Positions 44,866 to 55,432 of a stretch of 64,000 nucleotides of DNA are shown here, one piece after another. Source of the stretch: Icerya purchasi (lineage: Eukaryota; Arthropoda; Insecta; Hemiptera; Monophlebidae); assembly GCA_039619475.1 (NCBI GenBank), contig CM077115.1:498811352-498875351 (forward strand), in the 5' to 3' direction. A program made the position numbers and the translations under genes. The notes beneath the pieces are model-generated. The model was not told where the DNA came from, searched no databases, and worked only from the letters and a program-made list of their open reading frames with translations. Every line of letters starts with the position of its first letter. Within the stretch, counting starts at the first letter, position 1.

Positions 44866-46460
44866 TATCATCATCATCATCATCACGGTGTCATGTTCAT
44901 TACCGAACGTTGGCTGCTAACATTTAATCAATCTTTCGTCTATCCTGTACATTTCGGAACAGTTCAGTAATGGACACCTCATAATATTATGCCAAGTTTT
45001 GTATCCACGTTATTCTTCTTCTTCTCGGTGGTCTTTTTCCAGCGATCTTTCCTTGCATCGGAAGTTAAAGTGTACTGTATTGCCTTGGATGGCGCATTAT
45101 CTGTCTTAAAGTATTTTAATTTTCTGTGTTTAATTTCTTTTATTATTTCTTTAGACTTATATGTATTTAATCGATTTAACACTTCGGAGTTTCGTATTAT
45201 GTCCGTCCATTTTATTTTAAGTATCTTTCGATATATCCACATCCCGACGGCATCCAGTTTCCGTTCTGTTGCCTTCGTTAATGTCCAGCTTTCAGCCACC
45301 ATATATGTAGTAACACCGAAAATATATAACATTTTACCGGCCTATATTTTTTAATTCTGCACTTATATTCTTACTGCGCAGTATTGTTTTTAATTTAAAA
45401 AATGCATTTCTAGCTATTCCAATTCGTATTTTTATTTCTTCACTTGTATCTCATTGACCATTTAAATTATTGCCTAAATATTTGGCGTTTTTGATTTTTT
45501 TCTATTTTTCTTCCGTAAACTGTAAGTGGTGTTACTAAATTTCCACTTTTCCTACTTACTTTCATGTACTTCGTTTTAGAGTTGTTCAAGTGTAATCCCC
45601 ATAGCCGTCACTTTTTTTTTTTTTTTTGCCTAGCTTTAAATACTATTTAGCCACTAACTAATCATTAAATTAACCTTTTTCAGTAAATCAGTCTGTACTT
45701 TTTTGGTCGTCGCCGAGAATCGAACTCATGACCACTATCTTAATAATCAAGGGTTCATGTCACTAGGCTATCGTGACGGCGTCACATATTTTAGCGAGGA
45801 CATTTAAAAACCTTTGTACTTCCTTTAGATTATTCGCTATTAAAATTGTGTCATCCGCATATCTAAAATTACCTATTTACTATTTCCCATTTACTTTAAT
45901 GCTGCTGTTTTCTTCAGAGATTTTTTCAGAATATACATTAAATAGCAGCGGGGATAAGGTGCAACCTTGCTTTACTCATTTGCATATTGATACTTCCTCT
46001 GTGCTATGTTGTCCAATCCTAATACTTTAATTTTTTATCACGCATATATCTTTGTCATCAATGCCTGTTCTTTTTAGTATATTCATTAATTTATTATTGT
46101 GCCTTACATTGTCAAAGCATTTTTAAAATCGACAAAACATACAAAAAACTGTACGTGCAACATCTCTGCACCGCTGAATTAACACCCTAACAGTGAATAG
46201 GGCGTCCCTGGTACCTAAATTTTTTCTAAATCCGAACTGAGTATCAGCTAGTTGTTCTTCTATTTTCCTGTATATTCTCGAGTATATAATTCGAAGGAAA
46301 ACTTTTAATAAGTAACTTATTAAACTGATACTTTGATAATCCTCAAACTTTTTAGCATTTCGTTTTTTAGGCAACATTATGAATGTTGACTTCGTCCAAT
46401 TATCCGAAATCTTTCCCGCATCAATTATATTATTAAACAATTGGAGCAAATTTAGTTTTT
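44866..46460 (-). pseudogene. LINE (non-LTR) reverse-transcriptase remnant
   Basis: On the - strand from 46449: LQLFNNIIDAGKISDNW, then FIMLPKKRN, IYSRIYRKIEEQLADTQFGF and RKNLGTRDALFTVRVLIQRC, the finger/palm part of a non-LTR reverse transcriptase. Then, frameshifted, HSTEEVSICK, VKQGCTLSPLLFNVYSEKI and IGNFRYADDTILIA (the YADD catalytic motif, about 45870-45830), and at 45330-44979 the post-RT segment AESWTLTKATERKLDAVGMW. The 3' end has (ATC)n at 44869-44886. A SINE (45605-45783) interrupts it. A dead copy in HLCS intron 12. Confidence 0.87.
45605..45783 (-). mobile_element. Short tRNA-derived SINE inside the LINE remnant
   Basis: On the - strand: CCGTCACGATAGCCTAGTGA, then B-box-like GAGTTCGATTCTCGGCGACG, a ~90-bp body and an A-rich tail (the T-run at 45611-45627). 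The LINE reading continues on both sides (AKICD... / ...SKTKYMKVSRK-type residues). GTGACG sequences beside both ends look like a short target duplication. Shorter than the other SINEs here and with a different body, so a separate subfamily. Confidence 0.7.
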
Positions 46461-46763
46461 CATATACGTAATTTTAATGCAGATCAATGATAAATTTTTC
46501 TAGTAGTTGTTTAGAGGACGAAAATAATTTATGTTTGAAGATATTTCTGTTTTACTGATTTATTTTCATTATTATAGAGAAAATCATGTTTTAAATAATG
46601 CCAATAAAATCATGTATCGTTGAAATTGAAAAATTCTCTGTTTTTTTTTTTTTTTAAGCTGATTTTGTAGGGAATTATATTAAAGTCGACCGGTTAATAA
46701 TATTTTATTAATGAAAGTGTGCTTTAATGTATAACGATCTTAAAAATTAACATTTTATAATAG

Positions 46764-46896
46764 AATTTGAATACTGAACATATTGGCCGATTAGTAATAT
46801 ACGCTGATGTAATTACCAGCACTATGCAAGTATTTTCCGGTCCCATTTTAGAGCATGGTTTAGTAGCAATTCCCAGACAAATGACAAGCGGTGTTG
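46764..46896 (+). CDS. HLCS: HLCS coding exon 13 (residues 738-781), start of ligase domain
   Basis: 133 nt between ATAATAG and GTACGT, phase 0 in, 1 out. It encodes NLNTEHIGRLVIYADVITST, MQVFSGPILEHGLVAIPRQM and TSGV. In the BirA/HLCS fold this is the first strand and helix of the biotin-AMP-forming domain (human LGKVILFAEVTPTTM...GLIVIAARQTEGKG). The conserved Thr-Met after the ST pair and the PRQ before the glycine-rich loop are kept. Confidence 0.95.
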
Positions 46897-47650
46897 GTAC
46901 GTATAAAGTTTTCTTTATAAGTATTTAAAATTTTTCGAATTTTAATGGATTAATTTAATATAACGTATTCGTTAATGAACGAGAAATGAAAATAAACATA
47001 AATAATAGTAAAATTGCGCAGTTTTATTAGCAAAACTCCTCCCACAAGGATATGGTATAGTTTGAAATAAGAAAAATTAATTAAAACAATTAGAAAATAT
47101 TAAAACAACAAAAAAAAAAAAAAGAGAAAATGTCGGTTTTTAAGAAATAAATTATCTTTTAGGTGAGGTCATCTTAATTTTTCCGATATGGACTGGCTTG
47201 AATACCTTTAAAATATCAATTAGAGAACAACGTGGTTAGCTTTAAATTAATTTCATTTTCTTATTTACCGCTGTTGTTCTTCTTTAAAATTAATATTCTG
47301 AATGTGCAAAATAGTGCACATCGAAAATTGTAAAATTTATCAATTTATAAAAATAGAAAATATGCAAATAAAAATAACGTTACTATTTTCCAATGTATTT
47401 TATTATGAATTCAAGAGAAGTGCGCTAATTCATTGGATCGTTCAGTTTAACGTAGAATCTTTGTCAAGAATAAGATAATTTATTTCGAAAATATTGCAAA
47501 GTATTGTTCGGAATTGAATTGTTAGAATTTTCATGCAGTCAACAGAATTTTTAATTCTCGTTATTTTTTTATTTTTTATAAGTTATGGACGACAAGACTA
47601 TCTCTGGTGATTATATAACAGTTACATTTAACTGTTCATTAATTTTTTAG
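46897..47650 (+). other. HLCS: HLCS intron 13
   Basis: 754 bp, AT-rich; no element recognised. Confidence 0.6.
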
Positions 47651-47811
47651 GACGCGGTAAAAATTCTTGGATTAGTCCGGAAGGCTGTGCTATGTTTACT
47701 GTTCAAATTCATATTCCATCAAAGTCCGTTCTAGGACAACGATTATCTTTAATGCAACATATTATATCGCTTTCAGTGGTTACAGCTCTATGTGAACAGC
47801 CAGGCTACGAG
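47651..47811 (+). CDS. HLCS: HLCS coding exon 14 (residues 782-835), biotinyl-AMP loop
   Basis: 161 nt between TTTTTTAG and GTGATT. With the preceding exon it completes GVGRGKNSWISPEGCAMFTV, the biotin/ATP-binding loop (BirA GRGRRGRxWxSP; human GKGRGGNVWLSPVGC). The Arg of GRG is retained; the next Gly of GRGGN is Lys here. It continues QIHIPSKSVLGQRLSLMQHI and SVVTALCEQPGYE. Core catalytic exon. Confidence 0.96.
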
Positions 47812-50800
47812 GTGATTTTTAAAAATTTTTATATATACGTGCGTTTTAACAGATTTCATTAACATTTTAGTAAAACTTTTTTTTGGACTTGATCTCCAAT
47901 ATAAATGTTAGGCTTCAAATAAGTATCATAATTTAGAACTATTTCAATGGGGAAGTCCATCATTAAGGTATTATTACACTATTAAATTAATCATGAATTA
48001 GTAGTCATTATAACAGTGCAATATTTAAAAAGTGAATAAAATAACTTTATATAACTAAAAAATTAATTTGTGATTTTTTCTTCCTTCGGATATCTCAATT
48101 ATCTTCGCTTCAATTTCTTAGGTTCATTATGAGCAAATGGTTGTGAGTTCTTGTACAATTTTACTTAGCCGGAAAATCGGAAATATCTCTAAGTAAACCG
48201 AGAATTTAAAAATTATATTTTTTAATCACTCTTTTTTTCGTAACTGTTTGAAATATATTTAAACTTTTAAGAAAAAGTTGTATGTCTTACAATAATTAAA
48301 GACCGGATTTATTTATAAAGTATAAAACTAAATACTGGGAATTTAGGGCACTACGTATGTTCATTTTTCAGATTTTTCGTTATAGGCATTATCCGGGGTA
48401 ATTTAATTTATTTATCGTGTTGGATAATAACAGTAGCATGATGGTATTTACGTACGTTCTACTGTACTCGTATTATTATTTGGCTAATTATGACAATTCT
48501 CTACATTTTATAATACGAGACTATTGGTTTATTATTAACAGCTGTGCATTTGCGATATCTTATAATCCCAAAGCCCGCAACAAAAATTTCCTATTGTCTT
48601 GCGTTTTTCTACTAATTTAAACTAATAAATAAAAATAATCGGCAGTTGACAGAGCACAAATGGTTCGTAGTTCCATTGGAACGTCCGAAACGTATAAGAA
48701 ATGATAAAGTTTCTGCACAAATTAATTCCTAATTTTAAAAAAAAAAATGTATTTGGAACATAAATTTTTGACAGTTCTAAATGAAGACCAGATGACTGTT
48801 GAAAAATCTTATCAAAAAATTAACAAGTTTGGCTTAGATCATCTAAAATTTTTTATACGTAATTTATAATACATATATAGTGGTTAAAAAATTATTCTGG
48901 TACATTTTGTGTGAGACAAATTCGGTCGTGAAGCCGCTTAAATGCGTGAACAAATCGTACTTGACGCGCAAAAAGATTACGAAAAACACTGTGCGGTCTT
49001 AAATTTTTTTGACAAATAAAATAGTTTTATTAACTTTCAAATTTATTAAATTTAATTATGCATAGCAAAACATGAAATCATAACCTTTTTGGGGAAGAAT
49101 TATAACGGGATAAAAGTTCTATCAGTGATCTGTAGTGAATCAACACCTATAGCAAGCTCGTACAATGAATTGAATTTTTTTTATCTCTTTATTTTTAAAC
49201 ACTATATAAAATTACTCAACAACCAATCGGGTAGTTATGTCACAGTATTAGTTATATGATACAATTTGACAGTCTTTATACAAATTATAATATTATAATA
49301 AGTGTAACTGTGTTCTATTATTGTTTGTGACATTTATTTTTTACGTTAGTATTTGATGTCACACTCATGAATTGTTTCTAAGTAAAGTAGGAAAACAAAT
49401 CGTAATTCTCAAAACAAACTGTTGAATTTCCGTTTCGCGCGCAGAAAAGCGTCTTACACTTTAACCGTCACTGAAAGTACTAAATCAAGTAGGATATGCA
49501 TGGTCCACTATAAAAAGAAAAAACGAAATATTGATTTTTTCCGGAAAATAAATAGTAATACCGAACAAATACTCTTTACTTCATAAAATTTATTATAATT
49601 TAAATTATGGTTAGTGGATGAAAAGTATCTGATTTAATTTTAAGTATGTAAATGTTCAAGATAATCTGTAAAAACACTCTCGATACATGTTTTATTACGG
49701 CTCGTGAAGATAGATGGATTATTGTTCAGCTTCAGATTTAACGTTTCACGTTTGAGCATTATGAATTCCTAACCATTCGAATCAATTCCTCGTAGTTTAT
49801 AAGGAACATATTTTACATTTTCAAATATGTAGATACTTCATACAATTTATTAAAAACTTTTCATTAAAAATCAGAACTATAACGTCTTTTTTCTTACAAA
49901 ACACACATACTGGTTCTATATTCAGTCTCCTTTGGAGTATAGCTCTAACGTTCGTACAGCAGAGTTATGCCATAAACTGCTTCTTCCAGCTGAAAGACTT
50001 GTATCCTAACTTCCAGAAGAGGGACAGAGGTACAAGTGTACGGCCTCGAACGTGTGTAACACTCACCTTGTTTAACGCGCTGTTCTAAATACGCACATAT
50101 TGGTAATTGTTTTGCATAGCCCGCATACGTGTTTACTTTTTTAAGCGGCCATGGAATCAAATTTACCCCTACTTAAAATCTACCAGACTAGTTTAAACGT
50201 TACATATTACAAATCATGAATAAAAAAATTGACGCTGGTCGTCTCTCTAATGGACACCCCCCGGACTCCCCAACGCTCTCTGTTTAGAGCCTACGGCTAA
50301 AATTCAAATATAATGCTATTAATTTATTATTTTAATAAATAGAATGTTCAGAAGTTTAATATTATACGGTGGTGCCCCCGTATCTGCGGTTTGTCACGGC
50401 GCGACTAAAAAAAAAAAAAAAAAAAAAAACCTACAATGTTTTTTTGAGTAAAACAAAAATTGTCAACCACTGAAGGTCTTGTCCCATCAACGTCGTCTGC
50501 ATCACCAAACGTAATAAACCGATTTTTTCCAAACACTGTCCCCTATTTCTCTTTGCTACGAAGATGTTTCCGACTAAAGTTTTCTTGTTCTAAGTTTAAC
50601 TTTCAACTTTTCATTATACGCACTAATTCATTTTCTGAAGTATAAACTGTAGCGCATTGTACAGTACATACATACAAAAAATTAAACAACTTTAAATTAA
50701 ATTAAATATTTTTTACAAAATCATAAAAATATTGCTATCGGTTGTCGTTCCGTAATCATTTAAATATGTATCAGGTTGGACAACATGAACAAAACGAATA

Positions 50801-51871
50801 AAGTACAGAACGTAATGGTGTGCGCATCATCATGATAATGTAAATATGTTCCATTTGCTGTAATAATTTTTAACATTATATGTGGCGTACTTATTCAATG
50901 TAAATATATCTAATAGTATGTATGTTAACGCATTAAGCTCGATGTTCCCTATTATCCGTGATTTCACATATCTGCGGCACGCCTCGGAACCATTTCGAAT
51001 TAAAATTAGCTATCGTCAATTTTTCTATGTTACACTAGATGATGGGGGGTTGAAGTGTTAACCACTAAATTATGCTTAAATTTCGAGAAAGATCTTTCAC
51101 CATCTATGTAGTTAATTGAACATATTTGTAAACCTGCAAAGCAATTGATATTCTATGTACTTTGCACAGGTATTGTTGGCCTTGCTTAGGACTTCAATGA
51201 TTTACCCTAAATCATTATTTTTTCCGTTTTTCATGCAATACTCGGGTTGATGTTTTCTCTTAATTTATTATGTAATCACATGTTATTGTGCAAAAAAAAA
51301 AAAAAAAAAAAAAACTGTTTCACTTATCTCGTTTCTTATCCCGCCTGGTTAAAATAACTAAATTTGCAAATATAAATTTTAATTGGTGATTTAAAAAGTA
51401 AAATTTTCGGCATATAAGACATATTATAGAATAAATTACTTTTAATAAACTGTTTATCATTATATACATTTCAGTTTCTATAACGAGTACTCGATTTTTT
51501 GTTTTCCTTTTTATAAAAATTATTTTAATCCCAATTTTTTTAAACTTTATAAAAATGTTATAGATTCAAGAACACCAATTAGCGAATTTTTCATATGTTC
51601 ATTTACTTTCTTTTTTTTAAAAATATTTAAAAAAAAAATAAATAAGTAAATAATTTTATCCAAATGTTCAGAAATAACTAAAATATACAAAACAGAGTGT
51701 AGTATACAGTTTACAATACAATAAATTATTGCCACAACTAAATGTACAGTAATACGAAAATGCGACATTTAGTTGTTACGTATTTTGTGAATATACATAT
51801 ATTTTTTTTTCTCGTTGAATTTTAGGCAGAATTAAAGTATGTAAATTTTGAAATTTCAAATTTTTTGTTAG
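47812..51871 (+). other. HLCS: HLCS intron 14
   Basis: 4060 bp. Contains a fragment of the ~310-bp repeat (48160-48225), poly-A tracts and possible Tigger-like remnants (50370-51000, with GTATCTGCGG and CATATCTGCGGCACGCC). The rest is AT-rich and unassigned. Confidence 0.5.
48160..48225. repeat. Fragment of the ~310-bp GTGGCCA repeat
   Basis: TTAGCCGGAAAATCGGAAAT followed by AAACCGAGAATTTAAAAATT parallels the 3' part of the copies at 14995-15312 and 52968-53288. Short and isolated. Confidence 0.45.
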
Positions 51872-51986
51872 AATTTGAATTTAGGTTTGAAGTGGCCGAA
51901 CGATATTTACGCCGGTGGAAATGTTAAAGTTGGAGGTATAATGGTAATAAGTCACTTATCTAGCGAAAAAGCAATATGCAATGTCG
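51872..51986 (+). CDS. HLCS: HLCS coding exon 15 (residues 836-873), KWPNDIY motif
   Basis: 115 nt between TTTGTTAG and GTAAGT, phase 0 in, 1 out. It encodes NLNLGLKWPNDIYAGGNVKV, then GGIMVISHLSSEKAICNV. LKWPNDIY is the signature of biotin protein ligases (human VKWPNDIY); its Lys contacts the biotinyl-AMP phosphate in the family. The start was fixed by requiring phase 0 and this motif in frame; a second AG 13 nt downstream (TTTAG at 51884) would break the frame. Confidence 0.95.
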
Positions 51987-52089
51987 GTAAGTACGTGTTT
52001 GAATGAAACATTAAAGTTTTTTAATCGACGGAAAATAATCATGTTATTTAAAAACAATTACGACTTACTTGTTTTTGTTTAAATATAAG

Positions 52090-52303
52090 GTGTCGGAGTT
52101 AATTTAGATAATAGTCTTCCGACTACCTGTATTAACGATCTTATAGTCGATATGAACAGTAATACGGGTAGTACAATGCCGAAAATTTCGTTAGAAAAAT
52201 TCTTTGCTTGGGTTTTTAATCAGATGGAAAAAATACTGGATTCTGTACAGTCAGGAGGTTTAGAGCAAGTGATAGACCTCTACTACAAATACTGGCTTCA
52301 CAG
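52090..52303 (+). CDS. HLCS: HLCS coding exon 16 (residues 874-944)
   Basis: 214 nt between AATATAAG and GTAATA, phase 1 in, 2 out; the preceding intron is only 103 bp. It encodes GVGVNLDNSLPTTCINDLIV, a variable segment, then FFAWVFNQMEKILDSV and LYYKYWLH. Matches the human G.GFNVTNSNPTICINDLI...YYRYWVHS region; GVNL.N..PT.CINDL is the conserved end of the ligase core. Confidence 0.96.
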
Positions 52304-54625
52304 GTAATAATTTTTTAATCATAAATTTGCTAAAAAGGGTTATAAAATACTTATAATATAAGGTGTAATAGTAATATTATATTTTATTTTGTAGAAATTC
52401 ACATAATTCATTGTTTGCTTCGATGTAAAAATTTCTTTATTCCGAATTCCAATTTTTTATTTTCATTTTATTGCCTTGCAGTCCCATTAATATATTCATT
52501 GAAACTATTTTCATCTATATCATCTATCTTTAAATTTAATATTAATAACAGTTTATCCTTTTTTCAAATTTCTGCTACATTTAGTTTTTCTATACTTCAG
52601 TATATTTTAAAACCCAGTAGCTTTTATAAACAGACACTTCGTTGTTTTGTTTTTTTTTTTTTTTTTGTTTTTCTGAATGAATGCAAAGAGCATTTTAAAT
52701 ATTCACAGATGATGTGAATGTTTAATATAATACTCTAGTATGTATGCGTTATTGTAGGTGAGGAAATTATTTATATCCTAAAAATAATGAACACGAAGGG
52801 GAAAAAATGAAGAGAACATATATAGAAGCTGAATAATTTTTTTTGTTCAGCTAAATATGATTGAATCTTAATTTTGTTTTGTTCTATGGGCTGTTATTTT
52901 CAGTGTAAGTAACTTGATTACTGTTAAAGAATTAATGAAGAAATGTGCTGTTGATATAACAGGGTGGCCACCCAACCGAGAATAAGCGCCGAGAGTTATG
53001 TCGTAAAACTGAGAAAAAAAGTAAAAATAGTCAAAAACGATATTTTTAATAAAAAATCATTTGAAGTGAAAAATTAATGCATTTTTACTGTATTTTACTC
53101 ATAAATAAATTACGAAGTTCTGTTTCTGTTGTATTTATATAAAATATGCTGTGGCCGTTAAATATTATCAATAGTAACAAAAAAAATGGCATTCTTCTTT
53201 TTGTACAATTTTAGTAATCGGGAAATCAGGAGGATTTGGACCAGGAAAACCAGGAATTTAAAAATTATATTTGAATGGTCACCGTGTATAATCATTCTAT
53301 TTTTCCCCCTTTTTATTTATTTATTTATTTATTTTTCATTTTTTTTTGATAAACAACTTTTGCGGTGTACTTTTATTTTGTCGCTGCTTCTCTGTTTTTA
53401 ATGATTCTTTCGTGAAGTTTCGGTTTTATTAGTAACCGGTTCAGCATATTTTTATTTTTATCCATCTTTGTTATTTTTCCTTTATATCGAGTCAAAGCAA
53501 AAACATCGAAAGCAATCGAGAAGTTTTAACAGTCGAGAAAATCAACTAAAATATCGGGTCATTGTGCATCACTAACGTAAACAGTCTTAAATATGTCTTA
53601 AAAATATCTTACACTGTTCCCCTTTAACACGTGTTTCTTGTTTTTAACATTTCTACGAGTTGTCCATTTCTTTCATTCTTCTTATAGTATATTCGAAGAT
53701 CATTCGATCACGTAATTTTTAACTGTTTTCTCCAAATCTCAAATGCCTCGGAAACCCTAAAGTTCTTCTCTGATTCATACATCACGAAACTTTCACTCTA
53801 ACATCATGCATGTTACTTACTACAGAGGAATATGCCGTTATATTAAAGATTTTTCTTTTCTTTTGTGTCACATTTTCTTAAAATATCTTATTTTTCTTCT
53901 CGGCTTTTTAACATTTTATTCATCTTATACATATATCCCTTTTAATCGGATCTTCTCTGTATTGCCAATTTTTCCCACTCTCTTTTATAGATCTTTCATT
54001 CTTCGTTAACAAGCTTTTCTTCGCTTACTCCCTTATAAAAGTTCAAGCGGGTTAACGGTGAATAATGGTTTTGTCACATTCTTTTCCGTTCCCTATGTGC
54101 GTTTTATCTGCATTTAGCACGTATTCGACTTCCATAAAATTCCTGGTTGGTATCATTATACGTAATGTTTTTTCGGTTTAAAACACTAACTTTTATATAT
54201 TGATTTCATATCGATATTATAAAATGTGGTATAAAAAGAACAAAAAAAAAGAACTGACGCTTGCAATTTTGTTTTTCTGTCTTGATTACTCACATTAACT
54301 ACATTTTAATAATATATAGTGAAATCAAAGTTTTAAATCATCAGATGCGAGAAATTTAATTGACTATTCATTACAATCACGTTTTCATTTTAGTTCTTCT
54401 GATAAGTCCGTTTTCGTCAGCCTTTAAATGTTTTATTAAAACCAGATTGTTTCGTTTTAAATAGTTTTCCTATTTTTTCTAAAGTTGGAATTTCTTCGTG
54501 TTTAATTCGAACGGCGTAAATTTGAATGGCACGATAGTATTTAAGTAATCGTTTCGTTATTGTTTCTCATATTTTTGTATAATTTTATACTAATCGCTGT
54601 TGTAAACGAAATTTTGTAATTGCAG
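52304..54625 (+). other. HLCS: HLCS intron 16
   Basis: 2322 bp. Contains one copy of the ~310-bp repeat (52968-53288). Remaining sequence is T-rich with no recognised feature. Confidence 0.55.
52968..53288. repeat. ~310-bp GTGGCCA repeat, copy 2
   Basis: Starts CAGGGTGGCCACCC and ends near GAATGGTCACCGTG, so the ends are inverted CAxGGTGxCCA motifs. Closely similar to 14995-15312 over its full length (shared TAAATTACGAAGTTCTG, TTATCAATAGTAACAAAAAA, GGACCAGGAAAACC). Confidence 0.75.
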
Positions 54626-54797
54626 TTTTGCAGATGTGCAAGTGTTAGGAAAGGACGGTAAGTCTCAACGAGTTACCATTATAGGGTTAGATGAATACGG
54701 ATTCCTGAAAGTTAAAAACAGCGCCGGTGATACGTTTTCAGTACATCCAGATGGTAATTCGTTTAACATGTTGGTCGGTCTAATAGCTCCTAAATAG
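54626..54797 (+). CDS. HLCS: HLCS coding exon 17 (residues 945-1001 and stop)
   Basis: 172 nt after acceptor TTGCAG, phase 2 in, ending with TAG at 54795-54797. It encodes FADVQVLGKDGKSQRVTIIG, LDEYGFLKVKNSAGDTFS and VHPDGNSFNMLVGLIAPK. This is the C-terminal SH3-like domain of the ligase; GLDxxGFLxV and VHPDGNSFxML are nearly identical to the human protein. Confidence 0.97.
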
Positions 54798-55309
54798 CAT
54801 GAACTAACTGTTACAATATGCCAGCCTTGTTACAATACCCATCGCGCGGTCTTATTTTGAGAACAAATATTACTACTTTATTTATACGACGAAAAGTAAA
54901 TTTTTCATCGTTTATTATCATTATTGCTAACGACATTAATATTCAGTTTTAATAATAATCGGAAGAAAATTAAAAAGTGTAAAACTTCTTCGAACAATAT
55001 TTTAACGTAACATTTTTAAATTAATTTACAAATCTTTTGTTGTATTTTACTCCTTATTTCCGGATTGTTAGTGTACAAAATAATTTTTCTTTTTACGGTA
55101 CATTATATTAAAAAAAAAAAAAAAAAAAATATATACCATAATTACTTTTAAATGAAACTATAAAAATTAATATTTAAATATACATATAAAAAAAATACGT
55201 ACCATTATATAGTTATGATTAAAAATTAACGAAAAAAATTCATATACAGTTCCACGGTGAAATTGAACATTTGCTTTGCATTAAGTAATTGAGTAAATCA
55301 GTCCCCCCA

Positions 55310-55432
55310 GTTCGTTTTTGGTCCGAATTTAAGTTCGTTCATTTTTGGTCTTATTCATAGTGTGTGAACTAACACAAACTACGAATAGGAGCAAAAATGA
55401 ACGAAGTAAAATTTTTGGGCCAAAAATAAACA
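55310..55432. repeat. Imperfect hairpin (~60-bp arms)
   Basis: GTTCGTTCATTTTTGGTCTT...AGTGTGTGAAC (from 55334) pairs with CACAAACTACGAATAGGAGC...AATGAACGAA (to about 55405). Outer blocks GTTTTTGGTCC (about 55314) and GGGCCAAAAATAAAC (about 55418) extend it. Likely a small MITE downstream of HLCS. Confidence 0.65.

Larger units (their letters stand above)
41931..46763 (+). other. HLCS: HLCS intron 12
   Basis: 4833 bp. Contains a SINE (42181-42508), a Helitron (42849-43953) and a LINE remnant with its own SINE insertion (44866-46460). Nothing recognised in 43955-44860. Confidence 0.6.
9034..54797 (+). other. HLCS: Holocarboxylase synthetase (biotin--protein ligase) gene, 17 coding exons
   Basis: The gene product activates biotin to biotinyl-5'-AMP and attaches it to the lysine of biotin-dependent carboxylases. 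Joining exons 9034-9184, 10115-10245, 11582-11752, 11936-12089, 20650-20745, 23834-23969, 25856-26158, 32808-33035, 33277-33606, 36258-36423, 36832-36993, 41748-41930, 46764-46896, 47651-47811, 51872-51986, 52090-52303 and 54626-54797 gives 3006 nt in one frame, 1001 residues. This is longer than the human protein and similar to the long insect forms. All introns are GT-AG. The family motifs GRGKNSWISPEG and LKWPNDIY are in exons 13-15 and VHPDGNSF in exon 17. No stop or frameshift interrupts it, so it looks functional. Untranslated exons and promoter are not resolved. Confidence 0.93.

Noticed and set aside
50370..51000. Tigger-like repeat with GTATCTGCGG and CATATCTGCGGCACGCC
   Set aside because: The motifs recall pogo/Tigger ends, but they are in the same orientation and no inverted repeat pair or TA duplication could be fixed.
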